Assembly (NCBI RefSeq): GCF_013302895.1
Contig: NZ_VJOK01000001.1
Coordinates: 477,357 to 527,597 of the forward strand
Reading direction: 5' to 3'
From: Streptomyces albus subsp. chlorinus
GTDB lineage: Bacteria > Actinomycetota > Actinomycetes > Streptomycetales > Streptomycetaceae
DNA length: 50,241 nt
Below the pieces are notes generated by a model. That model ran no database searches. It was not told the DNA's origin and saw only the letters and a program-made list of their open reading frames with translations. The translations under genes were made by a program, and so were the position numbers. The number at the start of each line of letters is the position of its first letter. Positions within the stretch are counted from its first letter, which is position 1. Shown piece after piece: positions 15,682-24,565 of the stretch.

Positions 15682-18312
15682 CTACCGGTCGCAGGTGAGG
15701 GTGCCGTCGGCGGCGCCCTCGATCAGCTTCCTGTGGGCCGCCCTCAGCCGGTCCACGTCGGGCTTCACCACCTCGCGGTCGTAGGTGAGCAGGCCGTTCA
15801 GTTCGCCCTCCAGGTCGGTGATCTGGGTGTAGACGGCCCCGCTGCTGCCGTCACATGCGGCGTACCGTTCCACCTCGCCCAGCTTGGCGAGGTACTCGTC
15901 GGTGTACCTGTCCTTCTCCACCCCGACGTAGGTGTGCCGTACCGGCCAGGCGTGCCCCGGCACGGCGAGCCCGAGGCCGCCGTACTCGCCGCTGACCAGC
16001 GCCCGCTTCCCGTCCGCCCGGGGCAGTTGCGCGCTGGGGTAGCCGTGCGCGTCGGACACGTCGCCGTTGCCGCCGTCCACGGCGCCGCAGCAGTTGTGGC
16101 CGCTCATGTTGTTGACGAGGCGGGTCGGGTCGAGGCCCTTGGCATAGTCCGCGATCCGTGCCTGGTCGTACTGGCCCCAGCCCTCGTTGAAGGTGACCCA
16201 CATGACCACCGACGGGTGGCTGTCGTGCTGCCGGATCATCTGCTTCATCTCGTGCTCGTACTGCGCCCGCGCCGCGCTGTCGGGCCTGCGGTCGGACCGC
16301 ATGGAGGGCATGTCCTGCCACACGAGCAGGCCGAGCCTGTCCGCGTGGTAGAACCAGCGGTCGGGCTCCACCTTGATGTGCTTGCGCACGGAGTTGAAGC
16401 CCATCCGCTTGTGCTCCTTCAGATCGAAGGCGAGGGCCTCGTCCGTGGGGGCCGTGTAGAGGCCGTCGGGCCAGAAGCCCTGGTCGAGGGTGGCCATGGA
16501 GAAGACCGGCTTCCCGTTGAGCACGATGCGCCGCTTGCCGTCGACCGTCTCCACGCCGACCTGCCGCATGCCGAAGTAGCTCTCGACGGTGTCGGCCGAG
16601 CGCCCCTGGCCGACCCGCAGCTCGACGGTGTAGAGGTGCGGGTCGTCGGGTGACCACAGGTGCGGGTCGGGTACGGGCACGTCGAACGGCTCGCTGCCGT
16701 GGCCCGTGGCCCGTCCGACCTTCTTGCGGCCGTCGCGGACCACGGCGGTGACGGGCACCCCGTCGCGGACGCCGCGGGCCGTGACCGCGACCTTCTCGCC
16801 CGAGATGTCGGGGGTGGTCTTCACCTCCGTGGTGTGGTCGGCGGCCACCGGTTCCATCCACACCGTCTGCCAGATCCCGGACGAGGGGGTGTACCAGATG
16901 CCCTCCGGGCTCAGCCGCTGCTTGCCGACGGGTGGATTGGGGCCGTCCGCCGCGTCGGTCGGGTCCCAGACGCCGACGACCAGCTCCTGGCGGCCACCGG
17001 CCCTCAGCGCGTCGGTCACATCGACGGTGAAGCGGTCGTAGCCGCCCTTGTGGGTCGCGACGCGTCTCCCGTTGACGTAGACCGTGGCCTGCCAGTCGAC
17101 GGCGTCGAAGTTGAGGTGCAGCCGCTTGCCCGCGGCGCGGGAGCCGACCTTCCAGTCCCGGGGCACGGTGAACGTCCGCTTGTACCACATGCGTTCCTCG
17201 TGCCGCTCCACACCGGAGAGCCGGGACTCGACCGGGTAGGGCACCAGGATCTTCTCCTCGAGCCGCTTGCGGGTGCCGACCGGCGGCTGCTCGCCCCGCT
17301 CGGCACCGGCGAACTGCCAGGTGCCGTTCAGGTTCCGCCACCTCTCGCGCTTCAGCTGGGGCCGCGGGTACGCGGGCAGGGCGTTGCCGGGGCCGACCTG
17401 CCTGGCCCAGCGTGTCGTGAGCTGGTGCTCGGAGCGGTTGTCGCCGCTGGTCCAGAAGCCGCCGACCGCCGTGCCGTCGGCGCCGGTCAGCCCGCCTTCG
17501 CCGTCGTAGCGGATCTCGGCGGTGCCGCCCCGGCCGACGACGGGTTCGGTGAGCGGGACGAGCAGCGCGTACGGGTCCTCCGCGGCGCGCCGGGGCGTGC
17601 CCAGCGGCCACTCGGCGCCGCCGATGACCGCCTGGAGGTGGTCGCGCAGTCCGGCGGGCGGTGCGTCGAGCGGCCGCGGGAAGCGGAGCTGGAGGGTGCG
17701 GCCGGAGGCGAGGACGTGGGCCTCGGCCGGCCCGTCGTACGCGAAACCGTCGGGCAGGGTGAGGGCGGAGCGGGGCACGGCGGTCTTCTGCCCGCCGGGC
17801 GGCGTCCAGCGCACGTGGAGGTTGGAGCCGCCCACCTCCTCGAAGTACTCGACCTTCACGTCATAGGCGGTGCCGGCCGTCAGGTCGACGGGCGCCGAGT
17901 GCTGTTCCCGGTCCCAGTCGGCGACCCAGTGGTCGATGACGAGCTTGCCGCCGACCCACAGGCGGAAGCCGTTGTCACCGATGATGTGGAAGGTGTGTTC
18001 CCCGCTCTTGTCGGGGGTGAGCTTGCCGGTCCAGCGGACGCTGACGTGGTCGGACCGGCCGGCGCGTTCCCCCAGCCGGGGTTCCAGATCGTCGAAGTCG
18101 AGCCCGGGGTCGAAGGCGGTGGCCTTCAGGGTGCCGAAGTCGTAGGCGCCGGGGGCCGACTGCGTCCAGTACTCGCCCTTGAGGCCGTGCACCGCGGGCG
18201 GGTCCGGCTGGGCGGCGGCGGCCGGGGGCGAGGAGCCGAGTGCGGCGGCGAGCAGGGCGAGGAGGGCGAAAGCGGCGGTGAGCGCCGCCGGCCAGGGGTG
18301 TGCGCGTCTCAC
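15682..18312 (-). CDS. Secreted PA14-GH2 glycoside hydrolase
   Basis: The GTG at 18312 has GGAGG 5 nt upstream, giving 876 residues. A signal peptide covers about residues 1-33 (hydrophobic run ending AAAAQ). A PA14 carbohydrate-binding domain follows (about 38-180; SGEHTFHIIGDNGFRLWVGG, YDVKVEYFE). Then come the GH2 sugar-binding, Ig-like and TIM-barrel domains. The proposed acid/base is Glu710 in VTFNEGWGQYD and the nucleophile Glu776 in VSGEYGGLG. It cleaves glycosides outside the cell. GH2 includes beta-galactosidases and, in Streptomyces, beta-galactofuranosidases. The divergent LacI regulator and the neighbouring importer of ytfQRT-yjfF type make a galactofuranosidase attractive (inference). 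Confidence 0.92.
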   Translation of the reverse strand: MRRAHPWPAALTAAFALLALLAAALGSSPPAAAAQPDPPAVHGLKGEYWTQSAPGAYDFGTLKATAFDPGLDFDDLEPRLGERAGRSDHVSVRWTGKLTPDKSGEHTFHIIGDNGFRLWVGGKLVIDHWVADWDREQHSAPVDLTAGTAYDVKVEYFEEVGGSNLHVRWTPPGGQKTAVPRSALTLPDGFAYDGPAEAHVLASGRTLQLRFPRPLDAPPAGLRDHLQAVIGGAEWPLGTPRRAAEDPYALLVPLTEPVVGRGGTAEIRYDGEGGLTGADGTAVGGFWTSGDNRSEHQLTTRWARQVGPGNALPAYPRPQLKRERWRNLNGTWQFAGAERGEQPPVGTRKRLEEKILVPYPVESRLSGVERHEERMWYKRTFTVPRDWKVGSRAAGKRLHLNFDAVDWQATVYVNGRRVATHKGGYDRFTVDVTDALRAGGRQELVVGVWDPTDAADGPNPPVGKQRLSPEGIWYTPSSGIWQTVWMEPVAADHTTEVKTTPDISGEKVAVTARGVRDGVPVTAVVRDGRKKVGRATGHGSEPFDVPVPDPHLWSPDDPHLYTVELRVGQGRSADTVESYFGMRQVGVETVDGKRRIVLNGKPVFSMATLDQGFWPDGLYTAPTDEALAFDLKEHKRMGFNSVRKHIKVEPDRWFYHADRLGLLVWQDMPSMRSDRRPDSAARAQYEHEMKQMIRQHDSHPSVVMWVTFNEGWGQYDQARIADYAKGLDPTRLVNNMSGHNCCGAVDGGNGDVSDAHGYPSAQLPRADGKRALVSGEYGGLGLAVPGHAWPVRHTYVGVEKDRYTDEYLAKLGEVERYAACDGSSGAVYTQITDLEGELNGLLTYDREVVKPDVDRLRAAHRKLIEGAADGTLTCDR

Positions 18313-18411
18313 GGGGGCCTCCGGATGAGGTCTGCTGTGTGTGGATGCGACTCCGCCCGGGACCGGCCGTCGGGCCGGTGCCGGGGCTCGGGTGCGGGCC
18401 GTTCTCCGGAT

Positions 18412-18445
18412 CCAGGGGCAGGACCGGTCGCGGTCCTGCCCCTGG
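18412..18445. repeat. 14-bp stem inverted repeat
   Basis: CCAGGGGCAGGACC at 18412-18425 is perfectly inverted at 18432-18445 around a 6-nt loop. It lies about 100 nt inside the GH2 transcript leader if the promoter is near 18545. It could be a leader hairpin of the GH2 message or a terminator for antisense reading. Confidence 0.8.
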
Positions 18446-18462
18446 TCCGGTCCTGGGCCCAC

Positions 18463-18522
18463 GTGTTGGGCTCAGGTGTCCGGGCCCAGGTGTTCGGACC
18501 CAGGGGTTGGGTCCGGTGTTGG
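18463..18522. repeat. Degenerate 12-14-nt tandem repeat
   Basis: Four to five successive units follow the pattern GTGTTNGGNCCCAG: GTGTTGGGCTCAG, GTGTCCGGGCCCAG, GTGTTCGGACCCAG, GGGTTGGGTCCG and a partial GTGTTGG. They lie between the hairpin and the candidate LacI operator. Confidence 0.75.
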
Positions 18523-18539
18523 TCTGTGGGCGTCCGACG

Positions 18540-18561
18540 TTTTGTATAACGTTGGAAACAA
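18540..18561. promoter_or_regulatory. Candidate LacI operator / promoter
   Basis: This AT-rich 22-mer contains AACGTT (18548-18553) and the block CGTTGGAA. The complement, TTCCAACG, recurs upstream of the sugar-binding-protein gene (19807-19814). It includes TATAAC on the plus strand and TATACA on the minus strand as -10-like hexamers for the two divergent genes. LacI-family sites often centre on an AACGTT-like core. Binding is inference. Confidence 0.5.
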
Positions 18562-18643
18562 GGGCAGTTGGCATGACAGCACGCGTCGTCGGAGCCTGTC
18601 CAGGGTGCGTGACGGACACAAGGACACAGGAAATGGGGCCCAG

Positions 18644-19669
18644 GTGAGGGTGAGTCTCAAGGACGTGGCGGAACACGCGGGTGTTTCGATCAAGACGGTC
18701 TCCAATGTGGTGAACAACTACCAGCACGTCACCCCGGCCACCCGGCAGAAGGTGCAGCGGGCCATCGACACACTGGGCTACCGGCCCAACCTGACCGCCC
18801 GTCACCTGCGCAAAGGCCGCACCGGCATCATCGCCCTGGCCGTCCCCGAACTGGGCAACCCCTACTTCGCGGAGCTGGCGGGCGCGGTCATCGACGCCGC
18901 CGCCGAGCACGACTACACCGTCCTGCTCGACCACACCCAGGGCCGCCGGGAGCGCGAACTGCTGGTCGCCCAGGGCTTCAGCACCCGGGTCATCGACGGG
19001 CTGATCCTCAACCCGCTCGAACTGGAGGCAGAGGACCTGGCGGCCCGTACCGACGACGCGCCGCTGGTGCTCATCGGCGAGCGGCGCTACGACCTGCCCT
19101 ACGACCACATCGCGATCGACAACATCGCCGCGGCCCGTGCCGCCGTGCGTCATCTGCTCGACCTCGGCCGCCGCCGGATCGCCTTCCTCGGGGCCCGCCG
19201 CGACCGCCCCAGCCAGCCCGCCCATCTGCGGCTGCTGGGCTGGCAGGCGGAGCTGGCCGCCTCCGGGGTCGCCGCCGACGAGGCGCTGGTGGCGCGGGTG
19301 GAGGGCTGGGACCGGGCCGACGGCGCCGCCGCGATGGCCGCCCTGCTGGACGACGGGCAGCGCCCGGACGCGGTCTTCGCCTACAACGACCTGGTCGCCA
19401 TCGGTGCCATGCGGGTGATGGCCGAGCGGGGGCTGCGGGTACCGGAGGACGTGGCGGTGGTCGGGTTCGACGATCTGACGGAGGGGCGGTACGGAATGGT
19501 GACCCTCACGACCGTCGCCCCCGACAAGCAGGCGATAGCCCGGCTGGCCGTCGAGTCGCTGGTCGGCCGGCTGTCGGGGGAGCTGGCCGCCCCGGGGCGG
19601 CCCCGGCAGCTCCAGCCGCACTTCACCCTGCTGGAGAGGGAGAGCACGCTGGGCCGCGCACCCCGGTGA
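18644..19669 (+). CDS. LacI-family transcriptional regulator
   Basis: The 341-residue protein starts at GTG 18644; GTG 18650 is an alternative. The helix-turn-helix SLKDVAEHAGVSIKTVSNVV covers about residues 3-23, and the hinge helix YRPNLTARHLRKG follows. The sugar-binding core (about 60-335) has GIIALAVPELGNPYFAEL, FAYNDLVAIGAMRVM and VAVVGFDDL. It lies between the divergent GH2 gene and the four-gene ABC importer, and probably represses both until a sugar is present. A TTCCAACG motif upstream of both units supports this. Confidence 0.95.
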   Translation: MRVSLKDVAEHAGVSIKTVSNVVNNYQHVTPATRQKVQRAIDTLGYRPNLTARHLRKGRTGIIALAVPELGNPYFAELAGAVIDAAAEHDYTVLLDHTQGRRERELLVAQGFSTRVIDGLILNPLELEAEDLAARTDDAPLVLIGERRYDLPYDHIAIDNIAAARAAVRHLLDLGRRRIAFLGARRDRPSQPAHLRLLGWQAELAASGVAADEALVARVEGWDRADGAAAMAALLDDGQRPDAVFAYNDLVAIGAMRVMAERGLRVPEDVAVVGFDDLTEGRYGMVTLTTVAPDKQAIARLAVESLVGRLSGELAAPGRPRQLQPHFTLLERESTLGRAPR

Positions 19670-19702
19670 GCCCCGGGGCCGCCCCGGGCCCACGCGGACA
19701 TG

Positions 19703-19733
19703 TCCCGTACGGGCCCCGACCGCCCGTGCGGGA
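19703..19733. terminator. Hairpin after the lacI-type gene
   Basis: TCCCGTACGGG (19703-19713) pairs with CCCGTGCGGGA (19723-19733) with one mismatch and a 9-nt loop, 34 nt past the regulator stop. It separates the regulator from the transporter operon. Confidence 0.7.
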
Positions 19734-19793
19734 CGCGGGGAGCGAGGCCCCACCGAACTTCGCGTATGCACGGGGCAGTTGACGTACCGAGTA

Positions 19794-19822
19794 TTTACAC
19801 GTGCCGTTCCAACGATGTAAAA
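19794..19822 (+). promoter_or_regulatory. Candidate operator/promoter of importer operon
   Basis: TTTACA (19794-19799) and TGTAAA (19816-19821) are inverted around 16 nt. The interior contains TTCCAACG (19807-19814), shared in reverse complement with the GH2/lacI-type region. A TTGACG -35-like hexamer is at 19779-19784. The start codon at 19831 has no clear Shine-Dalgarno sequence, so a near-leaderless message is possible. Confidence 0.5.
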
Positions 19823-19830
19823 CCACCGGC

Positions 19831-20913
19831 ATGAAGCCGCTCGCAAGACGCCTCACGGCGACGACAGCGCTCCTCACCACTCTCACCCTTTCCCTCGCCT
19901 GCGCCAAGTCCGAGGACGACGCCGACGGCACGAAACCGGAATCGGCGAACGCCCGGGAGAACAGCGGACAGGTGGCCGCCGAACCCGCCAAGGGCGCGAA
20001 AACCTGCACCCTCGCCCGGTACGGCGGAAAGAAACTGGATCTCGACGACGCGACGGTCGGCTTCTCCCAGTCGGAGAAGGAAGCCAATCCCTTCCGTATC
20101 GCGGAGACCGCCTCCCTCAAGGCCGAGGCGAAGAAACGGGGGGTGGAACTGCTGACGGCCAACGCGCAGTCGCAGTTCTCCAAGCAGATCAGCGATGTGC
20201 AGGACCTCATCGCCAAGGGCGCCGATCTGCTGGTCATCGCGCCGCTGAACTCCGACGGCTGGGAGCCGGTCCTCCAGCGGGCCGCCGACAAGAAGATTCC
20301 CATCGTCACCATCGACCGCAAGATCAACGCCAGGCCCTGCAAGGACTTCGTGAGCTTCATCGGCTCGGACTTCGTGGCCCAGGGGCGCCGCGCGGCGGAC
20401 CAGGTGATCAAGGCGACGGGCGGCAAGGGCGAGGTCGCCATTCTGCTCGGCACGCCCGGCAACAACGTCACCACCGAACGCACCAAGGGTTTCCGGGAGC
20501 GGATCAAGAAGAAGGCGCCCGGTCTGCGGGTCGTCTTCCAGCAGACGGGTGAGTTCTCGCGGGAGAAGGGCCAGCAGGTCACCGAGCAGCTCATCCAGTC
20601 CGAGCCGGGAATCGACGCCGTCTACGCGGAGAACGACGAGATGGGCCTCGGCGCGGTCAACGCGCTCAAGGGCGCGGGGAAGAAACCCGGCGAGGTGAAG
20701 ATCGTGACGGTGGACGGCACCCGCAACGCGGTGCGGGGCGTGGTCGACACGTGGATCCACGCCGTCATCGAGTCCAATCCACGCTTCGGACCGCTCGCCT
20801 TCCAGACCCTGGAGGACTTCACCCGGGGTGAGAAGGTCGGTCAGGACATCGTCATCAAGGACAGCGCCTACACTCCCGCCAACGCCGAGCGGGACCTGAA
20901 CAAGGCCTACTGA
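19831..20913 (+). CDS. Sugar ABC transporter binding lipoprotein, YtfQ-like
   Basis: I chose the ATG at 19831 because it opens a clean lipoprotein signal (MKPLARRLTATTALLTTLTL then SLAC, Cys24); a GTG at 19801 is in frame. The 360-residue protein has the two-lobed periplasmic-binding fold. It shows VGFSQSEKEANPFR, ADLLVIAPLNSDGWEPVL, IVTIDRKIN, FIGSDFVAQGRRAAD and IDAVYAENDEMGLGAVNALK. The segments match YtfQ-like binding proteins of the CUT2 group. In E. coli YtfQ binds galactofuranose, so a furanose ligand is likely but unproved. It overlaps the ATPase gene by one base (TGATG). Confidence 0.93.
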   Translation: MKPLARRLTATTALLTTLTLSLACAKSEDDADGTKPESANARENSGQVAAEPAKGAKTCTLARYGGKKLDLDDATVGFSQSEKEANPFRIAETASLKAEAKKRGVELLTANAQSQFSKQISDVQDLIAKGADLLVIAPLNSDGWEPVLQRAADKKIPIVTIDRKINARPCKDFVSFIGSDFVAQGRRAADQVIKATGGKGEVAILLGTPGNNVTTERTKGFRERIKKKAPGLRVVFQQTGEFSREKGQQVTEQLIQSEPGIDAVYAENDEMGLGAVNALKGAGKKPGEVKIVTVDGTRNAVRGVVDTWIHAVIESNPRFGPLAFQTLEDFTRGEKVGQDIVIKDSAYTPANAERDLNKAY

Positions 20914-22475
20914 TGGAGGCCCTGTCCGTCCGCCGGCTGACCAAGCGCTTCCCCGGCGTGCTGGCCCTGGACGAGGTGGACTTCGCCGTCTCGCCCGGCG
21001 AGGTGCACGCGCTGGTCGGGGAGAACGGCGCGGGCAAGTCGACGCTGATCAAAGTGCTCACCGGGGTCCACCGCCCCGATGAGGGAGAGCTGCGCCGGGA
21101 CGGCGAACCCGTCACCTTCGACACCCCGATGGCCGCCCAGCGGGCCGGGATCTCCACCATCTACCAGGAGGTCAACCTCGTCCCGCTGATGAGCGTGGCC
21201 CGCAACCTCTACCTCGGCCGGGAGCCGCGCGGCCGCCTGGGACTGATCGACTTCTCCCGGATGCACCGCGAGGCCGCCGAACTGCTGCGCGGTTACGGCG
21301 TCAGCGCGGATGTGCGCCGCCCGCTGGGCGAACTCGGCGTCGGGGCCCAGCAGATGGTGGCGCTGGCCCGCGCGGTCTCCGTGGCGGCCCGCGTGGTGAT
21401 CATGGACGAGCCAACTTCCTCGCTGGAGCCCCGCGAGGTGGAGACGCTGTTCGGCGTCATCCGCGCTCTGCGGGAGGAGGGCGTGGCCGTCGTCTACGTC
21501 AGCCACCGGCTGGACGAGCTGTACGCCGTGTGCGACACGGTCACCGTGCTGCGCGACGGCCGCCGTGTGCACACCGGGCCGCTGCGGGAACTGGAGCGGC
21601 TGCGGCTGGTCTCGCTGATGCTGGGCCGGGAGGCCGGCGAGGTGCGGGCCGAGGGCACCACCAGGTTCGGCGGGGAGCACGCGGCCACCGCGCGCGAGCC
21701 GGTGCTGCGCGCCGAGGAGCTGACCGTCCCCCACCAGCTGCGCCGGGTCTCCTTCCAGGTGCGGCCGGGTGAAGTGGTGGGGCTCGGCGGGCTGTTGGGC
21801 TCGGGCCGCAGCGAGACCGTCAAGGCGGTCTCCGGCGCCCTCCCCCTCGGTTCCGGCCGGGTACTGGTGGCCGGTGCCCCGCTGCGCACCGGATCGCCGC
21901 CGGCCGCCATCCGGGCGGGCGTCTCCCTGCTGCCCGAGGACCGCAAGACCGAGGGCATCGTTCCCGGCCTGTCGGTACGCGAGAACATCGCGCTCGCGAT
22001 CCTCCCCCGGCTCTCCCGGGCCGGGCTGGTCTCCGAGGCGCGCATCGACGCGCTCGTGGACACCTTCATCGAACGCCTGCGCATCAAGGCGTCCTCGCCC
22101 CGGCAGAAGGCGGGCGAACTGTCGGGCGGCAACCAGCAGAAGGTGCTGCTCGCGCGGTGGCTGGCCACCGCGCCGAAGGTACTGCTGCTGGACGAGCCCA
22201 CCCGCGGCATCGACGTCGGCGCCAAGGCCGAGGTGCAGAAACTCGTCGACGAACTCGCCCGCGACGGCCTCGGCGTGGTGCTGATCTCCTCCGACCTGGA
22301 GGAACTGGTGGCGGGCTCCGACCGGGTGGTGGTCCTGCGGGACGGCGCCGTGGTCGGCGAGCTGTCCGGGACCGAGGTGACCGAGGACCGGCTGATGGAG
22401 ACCATCGCCGCGGCGGCGGAGCACGACGGCCCCCGCCCCGGCATCCCGCCGAACGAGGAGGCGCCGCATGGCTGA
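20913..22475 (+). CDS. Sugar ABC transporter ATPase, YtfR/MglA-like
   Basis: The 520-residue protein has two fused nucleotide-binding domains. The first has Walker A GENGAGKST (36-44), signature region LGVGAQQMVALARA (about 143-156) and Walker B VVIMDEPTSSL (about 162-172). The second has a degenerate Walker A GLLGSGRSE (about 291), signature LSGGNQQKV (about 402) and Walker B VLLLDEPTRGIDVG (about 424). This asymmetry is normal for CUT2 ATPases. It powers uptake of the sugar captured by the upstream lipoprotein. The gene is translationally coupled at both ends. Confidence 0.96.
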   Translation: MEALSVRRLTKRFPGVLALDEVDFAVSPGEVHALVGENGAGKSTLIKVLTGVHRPDEGELRRDGEPVTFDTPMAAQRAGISTIYQEVNLVPLMSVARNLYLGREPRGRLGLIDFSRMHREAAELLRGYGVSADVRRPLGELGVGAQQMVALARAVSVAARVVIMDEPTSSLEPREVETLFGVIRALREEGVAVVYVSHRLDELYAVCDTVTVLRDGRRVHTGPLRELERLRLVSLMLGREAGEVRAEGTTRFGGEHAATAREPVLRAEELTVPHQLRRVSFQVRPGEVVGLGGLLGSGRSETVKAVSGALPLGSGRVLVAGAPLRTGSPPAAIRAGVSLLPEDRKTEGIVPGLSVRENIALAILPRLSRAGLVSEARIDALVDTFIERLRIKASSPRQKAGELSGGNQQKVLLARWLATAPKVLLLDEPTRGIDVGAKAEVQKLVDELARDGLGVVLISSDLEELVAGSDRVVVLRDGAVVGELSGTEVTEDRLMETIAAAAEHDGPRPGIPPNEEAPHG

Positions 22476-23433
22476 GGCAGCGGTCCACCGCGGGGCAGGG
22501 GCCGACCGGACGGCCCCCACCGCCTGGCTGCGGTCCTACGGCGTCTACGCGGGCCTCGCGGTGCTGCTCGTCTTCAACGTCGCCTTCACCGAGCACTTCC
22601 TGTCCGCAGAGAACTTCCGCACCCAGGCCGTACAGGTCGCGCCGACGCTGATCGTCGCGCTCGGCATGGCGCTGGCCATCGGTTCGGAGGGCATCGACCT
22701 GTCGGTCGGCTCGGTGATGGCGCTCTCGACCTCACTGGTCGCGCTCTACCTGGGCTACGGGCCGGTGACGGCGCTGCTGGCCGCGGTGGCCGGCGGGGTG
22801 CTGGTGGGGCTCGTCAACGGCTCGCTGATCGCCGTCGTCGGGGTGCAGCCCATCGTGGCGACGCTGGCGCTGATGGTCGGTGGCCGGGGGCTCGCCCTGG
22901 TGCTGGTGCCGCAGCTGGAGGACGTCCGCAACCCCGCGCTGCGCTCGCTCGGTTCCGGAGACCTGCTCGGGATCCCCTACCCGGCGCTGATCGCGCTGGC
23001 CCTGGTGGTGCTGGTCGCCTTCACCGTGCGGCGCACCACTTTCGGGCGCCAGCTCCTCGCGATCGGTGACAGCCGCCCGGCGGCCCGGCTCGCGGGGCTG
23101 CCGGTGCGGCGCGTGCTGCTCTGCGTGTACGCCGTCTCCGGCGCGCTGGCCGCGCTCGCCGGGTACCTGGCCACCGCCCGGCTGCAGGCCAGCGACCCGA
23201 CCTCGCTGGGGACCCTGATGGAGCTGTCCGCGATCACGGCGGTGGTCGTGGGCGGTACGCCGCTCAGCGGCGGAAAGGTGCGGATCAGTGGAACGGTCGC
23301 GGGCGCCGTCCTGATCCAGCTGCTGACGGCCACGCTCGTCAAACACGATCTGCCGCCCTCCTGGACGCAGATCGCCCAGGCCGTCGTCATCGTGCTCGCG
23401 GTCTGCGCGGCACGCGGGAGGGGGAAGCAGTGA
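22468..23433 (+). CDS. Sugar ABC transporter permease, YtfT-like
   Basis: This 321-residue permease overlaps the ATPase gene by 8 nt. It has 8-10 hydrophobic helices, with the CUT2 motif ALGMALAIGSEGIDLSVGSVMAL (about residues 67-90), the conserved GNR-like loop TTFGRQLLAIGDSRPAARLAG and the late TAVVVGGTPLSGG. It is one of two different permeases in the operon, as in the E. coli ytfT/yjfF pair, and likely forms a heterodimeric channel with the next product. Confidence 0.95.
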   Translation: MAEAAVHRGAGADRTAPTAWLRSYGVYAGLAVLLVFNVAFTEHFLSAENFRTQAVQVAPTLIVALGMALAIGSEGIDLSVGSVMALSTSLVALYLGYGPVTALLAAVAGGVLVGLVNGSLIAVVGVQPIVATLALMVGGRGLALVLVPQLEDVRNPALRSLGSGDLLGIPYPALIALALVVLVAFTVRRTTFGRQLLAIGDSRPAARLAGLPVRRVLLCVYAVSGALAALAGYLATARLQASDPTSLGTLMELSAITAVVVGGTPLSGGKVRISGTVAGAVLIQLLTATLVKHDLPPSWTQIAQAVVIVLAVCAARGRGKQ

Positions 23434-24503
23434 GCGCGACGCGTACGACCGAGCGCTCGCCCGGCCCGCCGCCACAGGGCGCGGCCGGAAGGCCGCCGTG
23501 GACGAGGAGGCCCCTGAGCGGCGCGGGCGGCAGGCGGGCCGAGCGGCTGAGCGCCTTCGCGCAGCGGCACGGCGCGCTGGTGGCCCTGCTGCTGACGGTC
23601 CTGACCGCCTCGGTGTCCTTCGACTCCTTCGCCGACGCCGGGAACCTGAAGAACCTCGCCGTCTCCTCCGCGTTCCTGGCGATCGTCGCGCTCGGCATGA
23701 CCTTCGTCATCGTCTCCGGAGGCATCGACCTGTCGGTGGGCTCCGTCTTCGTCCTCGGCGGCGTGCTCGCCGCGTGGGGCTCCCGGTACGGTCCGGTGGC
23801 CGCACTGGCACTGCCGCTGGCGGTGTGCGGGGGCATCGGCCTGGTCAACGGTCTCCTCGTGGCGCGGCTGCGGCTGGCGCCGTTCATCGTCACGCTCGCC
23901 ACGATGCTCGGCGCCCGGGGCCTCATGCTCAACCTCACCGACGAGGGCGCCGAGACCTATCTGGTGGCCAAGGGCTCGCTCTTCGCCGACCTGGGCCGCG
24001 GCACGGTGCTGGGGATCGGCGTACCGGTGTGGATCACGGTGGCGCTGTTCCTCCTGGGCGGGCTGCTGCTGCGCCGCACCCGGTTCGGACAGAACGTCTA
24101 CGCGGTGGGCGGCAACGAGGACGCCGCCTCGCTGATGGGCGCCTCGGTGGCCCGGACCAAGGTCGCGGTCTACATCCTGTCGGGCCTGCTGGCCGGACTC
24201 GCCGGCGCCCTCAACGCCGCCTGGCTCGCCTCCGGGGTGACGATCCTTGGGCAGGGCATGGAGCTGGAGGCGATCTCGGCCGTGGTGATCGGCGGCACGC
24301 TGCTGAGCGGCGGTATGGGGTTCGTGAGCGGCTCGCTGGTCGGGGTCCTGCTGCTGAAGGTCATCCAGAACGTCATCAACCAGATCGGCTCGCTGGACTC
24401 CGCCTACCAGCAGGTCGTCAGCGGGGCCTTCCTCGTCCTCGTCGTGATCGTCCAGACCTGGCTGGGCCGCCGCCGCAGGGCCCGGCTGACCACACCGGGC
24501 TGA
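23430..24503 (+). CDS. Sugar ABC transporter permease, YjfF-like
   Basis: The GTG at 23430 overlaps the previous stop by 4 nt. The 357-residue protein has a Pro/Arg-rich cytoplasmic N-terminus (about 1-45), then the CUT2 permease core. Key segments are ALGMTFVIVSGGIDLSVGSV, TRFGQNVYAVGGNEDAASLMG and ISAVVIGGTLLSGG. It completes the four-gene importer and the operon ends in a hairpin at 24566-24609. The two permeases are clearly different proteins, not a recent duplication. Confidence 0.95.
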   Translation: MSATRTTERSPGPPPQGAAGRPPWTRRPLSGAGGRRAERLSAFAQRHGALVALLLTVLTASVSFDSFADAGNLKNLAVSSAFLAIVALGMTFVIVSGGIDLSVGSVFVLGGVLAAWGSRYGPVAALALPLAVCGGIGLVNGLLVARLRLAPFIVTLATMLGARGLMLNLTDEGAETYLVAKGSLFADLGRGTVLGIGVPVWITVALFLLGGLLLRRTRFGQNVYAVGGNEDAASLMGASVARTKVAVYILSGLLAGLAGALNAAWLASGVTILGQGMELEAISAVVIGGTLLSGGMGFVSGSLVGVLLLKVIQNVINQIGSLDSAYQQVVSGAFLVLVVIVQTWLGRRRRARLTTPG

Positions 24504-24565
24504 CCGCGGCGGGCCGACCGCGGCGGAACGGCGGCACCGGCCCTGCGGCGACCCGGCCGGCGGCG

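Larger units (their letters stand above)
18313..18643. other. Repeat-rich divergent region, GH2 / lacI-type gene
   Basis: This 331-bp region has no gene. It holds a 14-bp stem hairpin (18412-18445), a run of degenerate 12-14-nt repeats (18463-18522) and an AT-rich operator/promoter candidate (18540-18561). Everything needed to co-regulate the two divergent genes could be here. Confidence 0.7.

Noticed and set aside
18412..18522. CRISPR-like array
   Set aside because: The units are 12-14 nt, contiguous and degenerate, with no spacers and no cas genes nearby.
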